From: Datnioides undecimradiatus
Lineage: Eukaryota; Chordata; Actinopteri; Lobotiformes; Datnioididae
DNA length: 64,000 nucleotides
Assembly: GCA_008933995.1 (NCBI GenBank)
Contig: WARS01000031.1
Location: 958,001 to 1,022,000 of the forward strand
Direction: 5' to 3'
Under the pieces are notes generated by a model. It searched no databases. It worked only from the letters and a program-made list of their open reading frames with translations, and had not been told where the DNA came from. The position numbers were made by a program, and so were the translations under genes. This document shows, piece after piece, positions 58,115-64,000 of the stretch. Each line of letters begins with the position of its first letter. The first letter of the stretch is position 1.

Positions 58115-61100
58115 GTCTGTCTTTAAATGTTGTAATGTACAGGAAATGCTAATCACCAGACAAGCTGCCACATCAGCCCGTCAGAATTTGTTAGATATGA
58201 ATGTCTGGATACATTGTCTACGAACCGTGTCACGTGATTTTTCAGCTATTTATATTTTTCAAGTATCCGAAGCCAGCGTGAATTATTATTTTACAACATG
58301 AAAATTAACCATTCATTAAGATTATTGAGTAAATATTCACTCATACAATGGTGTTTGTTACCTGTCAAATATTAACATAGAAATCTGCTTTGGGATTTTG
58401 AAAACCATAACTTGGCATTGTCTTATTGCAGCATTTGTGCATAAATATGAGAGGAAATCATTTGAAAACATGCCTCACCTGCACCATATGCCCTTTTAGC
58501 CATCTATAGCCAAAAACACATTACTTTGAAACTGCTTACAGCTGTTCTTGCTCAGGAGTTTGGCAAGTGCAGCCTGTCAACATCAACACACCTCCGAAAG
58601 CCAGAGGGCTAATAGAGAAGCCAAAGCATGACTTCCCAAATTTGGGCAATCTTTCTATCAGCTGCTTATCTGCTTGGCCAACAGAATAAAGGACGATTTC
58701 TCTATCTGAAATAGCTCCAACCCTCACAAGGTGATGGTGTGTGATCACTGTGTGTGGAAAATTCTCTCAGCAAAATAAAACTACATCTGTCCTCTGACAT
58801 AAACTTGAGACTTGTATTAGCTACGTGTCATAAGATTTTAAACAAAAAGGGTATAAAAGAAAATGTAAAACACTTTTTTTCTATCATAACAAAGTTGTCA
58901 AATATTTCAGTACAGTTTAGTTTTACTTAACAAAACTATGTCACTTGCAGTGTTTTCCCACAGCGACGTGCAACATTGTCCTCTTGCTATTTAAAAAATG
59001 CACGGTTAGTACTGTACTATGACTTTGTGCATTCATACCAAAAGTAGAACGCAGGAACACTGGGAATAAGCCTCAACAACAAAGGGAAAAAAAATACAGA
59101 TTTACAGGGGAGATGGGTTGGCTAAAGTAAAAACAAACCATAACAGAAAAATAAATGAAGGTTTATGGAGTTGTTTTAAAGGGTTTAGACTTCTCACACG
59201 TCTACCACAAAGCAAGCTTTCTATGTCACTGGGCCAGAATTTTGCCAAACTGCTTTATAGTGAAAAATAAAAAAAGAAGGCCAGGCATGCTTTTCTTTCT
59301 AACCACAGATGATTACAATGCAGAAATGTTCAAAATGTGTATCCTCAATTTTTCCCTACAACTGTCCTTGTTGACATGGCCAGTTTGTTTTGCTTTCCTT
59401 ATTTCACGCATGGAGAAAGTGAGGCAATCCTGTTATGCTTGTACTTCCCATCCAAACAGAGGAGCAGTGGAACACAGGAGATACAGTATATTAATAATAG
59501 ATTTAAAAACACAAGATGTCAAATGAAGGTAAATATTGCAAAATGGAGTGCAGTTCCGTGTTTCCATTAAGCCGTTGCAACTTGATTCATCTGCTGCAGC
59601 CTTTTGTGCACACCCAAACAGTTGGCCTGGGGAATTTCTGTCTGAAATCGCATTTGGCAAGCTTCCCTTAAACACCTCTTTCCCCTGATGGTTCCGTGCT
59701 GCTAGATACTCACAGCACAGGTCTCTCTTTAGCATCAGTGATTATCTTAATATTACTGGCAGATGTTTTATGATGCAACACGTGTAATATATTAAAAAGA
59801 TACAAAAATAGGAGGATAATCTTTTAACATTGACTTCCACCTTGTTTTGCCCTCGAAACAGGCTTAGTTAACTGCTGTGCAGATGGTAAAAGGTGATGAA
59901 AATGTCAAACAGGCGTGCTGTTTCATGGTGGCTCCTTTACTTATAGTCATAATAGGTTGACTGAATTTGATCTCAAGAATGAAATGGGGGTTTTTCAATC
60001 TCCATCTGACCCTATCTCAGTCATCTTATACACATCTCTAAAGGAGGAGAGTCTATTTTTCTGTTTTCATGCCTCCACAGGGAGGTCAGAAAGGTCCTGC
60101 TAGTGAGTACGCCCTCTGGAGCCCATATGGACTGTTGTGCTACTATCTTGCTCAAAGACATCTAAACAAGTCCTGAAACTAGGTCTTCCACTTGAAGGCT
60201 GGTGTCCCTGCTTACATCAATGTGCTGCTTTTTTAATGAGAATCTACTGACAGGGTAGAAAGGAGCACGTTGAGTGTCTCATGTTTCCTGCCCAACCATA
60301 GCCTTGTGGTACGTGACATTATCATGCTATCAAGATGAGCGATGGAATTGTTACTGCAGTTAAGGAATGCGCCAGCCTGGCAGTGATTGCAGTAGATGCT
60401 GCATACCGTCACACACAGTCACTTTCTCTCTTTGTTAATGGAAACTATGTTTTTTTGTTGTGGTTGTTGTATGTTTGTTTGTTTGTTTTAAACACATTGC
60501 ACAAAATTATTATTATTATATAGTTATTGATATCAGTTCATTATTATAAACTTCCAGTAATGTAAAAAGCTGATTCTGTGCTGGGCCCAAATGTAAATAG
60601 TGGCCGGTTTTTATTTTATTTCTTTATTTATTTTTAAGCCAGCGCTTTATTGCATGAGGTTTGAACAAAATAAACAGGGTAAAAATTTTAAATTGTCAAG
60701 ATAATTGCAAGAAGATTTATTGATGGAATAAAACATTTAAAATTTGACCTGAAGCACAATCAGAAACTCTGTTTCCTCAGTTATCTTTTCACTGTATACA
60801 TTACAGGAAATACACTGTAAGCTGTCCTTGTCTCATGTGGACCTCATTTCCTGTCCTCTTGTGGCAGGAAACAGAACAAGCTTTGGAGTGCGGACAATGG
60901 GTGGAAGATTATATATAATAAATAATTAAGCAATCATTTGTACTATAGTTTTAGGGGGAGGGGTGGGGGATGAGTATGATGAGTGTTATACTTTAGAAAT
61001 TGTTTGGCCATCCCTTCATTTTGTGATTATTACAGAATTCAGTGCTTCAGTATATCATATGTGCAGCCAATATTAATAAGGTCACAAATGTTTAGAGACA

Positions 61101-61639
61101 TTGCAATGTAGCGGTAATGGCCAGTACTGCTGAGACATTAGAAACCACAATGGGGCTGTTATTGCTGCTAGTGCAGTGACAGAGTGGGCTTGTAGTAGCC
61201 ACCACTGATAAAATAACCTCAGGAGAGCCCCTGGGCGGGATCTGTCTGGCATATGCTCATACAGAAGTCTGTTTCTACAACAATGAGGAAATCATAAGAA
61301 AGTTGCCAATGGGTGAAGCTTGCTCAACTTGAAGTTCAGCGATTTAAACAGCCCTTCACCGCAAACAAGATGGTCTGAAGGGATGCTGTGGTGGGAAAAA
61401 TCAGACAGGAAACGAAAGCTATATACAACAACACGATGCAAACCAACAGTCTGTATATGACGGGGCACTCAACACCAGCCCAGTGAGTAACCTAATCTGG
61501 CATCACTCGGCATCCTGCCTCTAAACAAAGCGAAACATTTTCAAAATAAGCTTTGATAGTTTCCTAGGATCGTGCACACTTGACTCCACTAGTAGCCTGG
61601 AGGTTAGAGAAACAGCATTCTGACTGAAAATTTGCCAGA
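58115..61639. other. Non-coding stretch
   Basis: No gene or element recognised. Contains a (GTTT) tract (60474-60489) and a G-rich segment at 60953-60969 with three G runs. The frames at 59155-59735 have no motif. Confidence 0.5.
60474..60489 (+). repeat. (GTTT)4 microsatellite
   Basis: Four tetranucleotide units. Confidence 0.85.
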
Positions 61640-61900
61640 TCTGGAGCGACTACAAAAAGCTGAGTGAATACCACTCTTACCCTCAACAGCTACCATCAAA
61701 GCGTAGTTGAGCAAGGCACCGAACCGTCAATTGTTCCAGGGTAGCTGCACAGTTGCCAACAGAGAGAAAGCCATAATGGCAGTGGGCAAGTGTGAGTGTA
61801 AAACCCTGAGTGGGTGTTGGACTCTCCAGCTTTCAACTGCCTGCCATAGCTGGCTTTTGGAAGTAAAAATATCTTCGACATCAACTCATCTTGTTAAGTC
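61640..61900 (+). repeat. Probable teleost dispersed repeat (GAGCAAGGCACCGAACC)
   Basis: ACTCTTACCCTCAACAGCTA followed by CCATCAAAGCGTAGTTGAGC and AAGGCACCGAACC resembles a common fish repeat in which a clause like CTACCATCAAGGT...TTGAGCAAGGCAC.GAACCCC is typical. Downstream CCCTGAGTGGGTGTTGGACTCTCC may belong to it. Moderately diverged, edges uncertain. Confidence 0.5.
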
Positions 61901-64000
61901 GACATCATAAAATCAGTTGTATTGTGTAAAAAAAAACCGCAGCTCTCCTTGAAAATCTGTCTTGGAAAATATACTGTAACCATGAAAGTCAATTTTATTA
62001 TTCATGACATCACCTTGCCTCATTTTGTGTATCACTGTGAGAATGGCAAAAAGTGTGAGCTGACTCCTAATTTACCTTCATTTTGCATTTGAAAGTCACA
62101 GCGATTTGTGTTATTACAGCTCTGTCAGGTTGATGGAGGCGGGATTGATGGAGCCGCTGAGCTGTTCCCGAATGCTTGTGTGAGAATAGAGGTTACAGTC
62201 TTTTTCTCATCAACACCTATGACACTGTGATGAGTGGAGGCTTGTAGTTTTGACTGACAACTAAATGCGGAGGCTTGCCACATACTTATATTTGGATAAG
62301 AGGCAGCATGTGATTCTAATTTCAGCAGGAAAAAAAACGCACAAGGCCTAGCAAGACATGGTTATAGAGTTGTGTGAGGAGAGACAATAGAAAGGGAGAG
62401 GAGGAGCAGGGAAGGGAGAGACATGAAAGAGGAGTGAAAAGTTAGCAAAGGAGTGGAGACAAAAACCTAATGAAAAGGGGAGCTGAAATAGGGAGCAAAG
62501 AATAAAGCATGAGCTTCTAGCATCAGTATTCAGCGTCTGCATAACTTTATCCGCTTCCTTGTGTTGGGCAGGCGTGATTTTACATAACAGCGGGCAGAGG
62601 TCTGGACAGAGGCAAACAGAAACATGTCCCTCAAAAGCAAGAGCAGAGAATGCTCATGAAACTCTTGTACAATCCTGGCAGTGCTTGGCTACCCAATTGA
62701 CCCTGATGAAAAGAAGGGGTAAACAAAACCAGGTGCAGGAAAAGGTTTTGTCTGTAAGAACTGAGACGTGATGACTGGCACAGCAGTGAGCACCAGGCAG
62801 GGAAAATTGGATTTTAGTGGCACAAATGGGAGCTTGATTTGGTCGAGGTTTCCTGTTTTCTCTTCCTCATACGGAGAAGGAAAAAAAAGTAATATTCCAC
62901 ATTATGATCACTACACTGGTAGTTAGCCATGTTGGTCAAAAGTGATCCTGTTTTTTTACAGAGGGGCCAATGCAACTTGACCTTTCCAATGTCACGTTGT
63001 TCATCTGTTCTAGCATCTGTTCCTGAACAAAACGCCAAAGAGAGAAACAAGCATTAGGACTTGTAAGGAAGATTGCTTGATTATCTGCCCTTTCTCTCCC
63101 TCTCCCTGCAGTTCGTTTACATGGTGGGTTTATGATGATGTGACCTCTATGATAATCAAGATGGACAGGCAGAGGTGACACCAGTCGGTGTGAGAAGACA
63201 TATTGTCAACATGATCCTGCCATACATTGCTCCCCTTTCATCTCGTCCTTTGCCACTCTCTCGGTTTAGTTCAGTCTTTTTGCATGAGTGCCTGTATCAC
63301 AGATCCCAGTCCCCTCTAAAGCAGACATCAGTTGGCAGTTTATCTAACTCCACAGGCCTCCTTCATCACAACAGACCTCCAGCTGTCATAGTAGACATCC
63401 TTCCAGCCACCACACTGAGGAGAGAAGAGGTTCAGTCCAACAGAGCTGCTCGGGTTCCTCTCTGACACATCAAGCCCTCCTAGGAAGTAGGAAGCAGGAG
63501 CAAAGGGAGCTTTTCCTCTCCCCTGTGGCTCACTGTGCAAAGCTAGTTATTATCGGTAGGAGGAGGTGAGGGAGCACCTTATGAGGCAACAACGTGCTGA
63601 ATGAATGCATCTCTTTCTTCCTCTCTGTCTTTCTTCCTTTTCTCTGTACCTACCCCACTGTGTTCTTTCCACGCAGTGCTTCTTTCACCTTTACTCCCCC
63701 CCATGACTCCCTCTCTGCTCCTATTCCTCACAGCCGACATCAACACAGGTAATTCTGACTAATGTGACAAATAAACTCTTTTAATCTCAACAAAGTGGCT
63801 GTTGCTTTCTCCTGTGCATTCATCTGTGTTAAATCAAAGGTTTTATGCAAATAAAGGTTTTTACAGGGTCTTACGTTTCATCCAAATAAGCAGCTATATC
63901 AGGTTGTAAGCTGGACAGCTTTGAACTTACTGTGTAAACAAGTGTCAGGCGTCGTGCTGAAATGCAAACCTCCCCGACGTTCGCCTGTCAAAAGCAGACT
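61901..64000. other. Non-coding stretch, purine- then pyrimidine-rich
   Basis: About 62376-62480 is strongly purine-rich on the + strand. About 63600-63735 is strongly pyrimidine-rich. Two splice-flanked candidates (63112-63174 and 63734-63748) are discussed elsewhere. No recognised protein. Confidence 0.45.
63734..63748 (+). other. Candidate 15-nt microexon
   Basis: A long pyrimidine tract (about 63600-63730) ends CTATTCCTCACAG, followed by CCGACATCAACACAG (15 nt) and GTAATT. Both splice sites are good: the acceptor is strong and CAG/GTAA matches the donor consensus. The length is a multiple of three and open in all frames (PTSTQ, DINT or RHQH). TGC triplets occur upstream (GTGCTTC near 63677, CTGCTCC near 63716), as is usual for neural microexons that depend on SRRM4. 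No parent gene is identified in the window, so this is inference. Confidence 0.22.

Noticed and set aside
60953-60969. G-quadruplex (GGGGG A GGGG T GGGGG)
   Set aside because: Only three G runs. A four-run motif would need one run to be split.
1-64000. CRISPR arrays, rRNA, tRNA, bacterial promoters or operons, endogenous retroviral genes
   Set aside because: None seen. The sequence has vertebrate character throughout, and no gag/pol/env-like frame or LTR pair was recognised.

Overview
The window reads as ordinary vertebrate nuclear DNA, most likely from a ray-finned (teleost, probably percomorph) fish. It is AT-rich, with no operon-like gene packing and no long reading frame that resembles a known host protein. 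It carries dinucleotide microsatellites and several dispersed sequences I recognise as typical of teleosts. These include a Rex3-type LINE 3' end with its GGATG-like tail, the short-interspersed family ending in GGCGCTATATAAATAAAATTGAATTG, the family built on GTGGTGGAA...GTCCTGCATT, and the family built on CTGATGATGG...TTTCATGACAAT. Most of the window is therefore non-coding: a gene desert, large introns, or both. No complete protein-coding gene, rRNA, tRNA or CRISPR array is supported.

Layout. 1-6.3 kb: non-coding DNA, a decayed Rex3 3' end (3165-3695, + strand), a teleost dispersed repeat (4553-5000), a strong hairpin (5988-6029) and a LINE ORF2 relic on the minus strand (6060-6310). 6.3-15.8 kb: mostly featureless, with a GT tract and two weak exon candidates (7302-7541 +, 11158-11276 -). 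15.8-19.7 kb is the richest part. It holds a teleost repeat, a Tc1/mariner-type MITE with TA duplication whose right edge runs straight into a TA/CA microsatellite, an exon candidate (17250-17336 +), and a 929-bp DNA transposon (18720-19648). That transposon has about 105-bp terminal inverted repeats, a TAA target duplication and a broken N-terminal gene fragment ending in a 20-bp hairpin. 22.8-23.4 kb: a dead mariner transposase (minus). 24.3-24.7 kb: a teleost retroelement tail. 25-41 kb: unannotated AT-rich sequence with microsatellites and one GC-rich patch (37.6-38.1 kb). 42-62 kb: more diverged dispersed repeats and a self-complementary TATATC/GATATA array. The last kilobase is pyrimidine-rich and contains a 15-nt microexon-like sequence (63734-63748).

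No set of genes works together here. The interpretable biology is transposon decay: three classes of DNA element, at least two LINE families and several non-autonomous families, all broken. The most unusual structure is the 18.7-19.6 kb transposon, where a truncated conserved ORF ends in an inverted copy of itself close to the deletion junction. I found no convincing previously undescribed functional system. The exon candidates rest on splice-site shape and open frames only, and such patterns also arise by chance in 64 kb.
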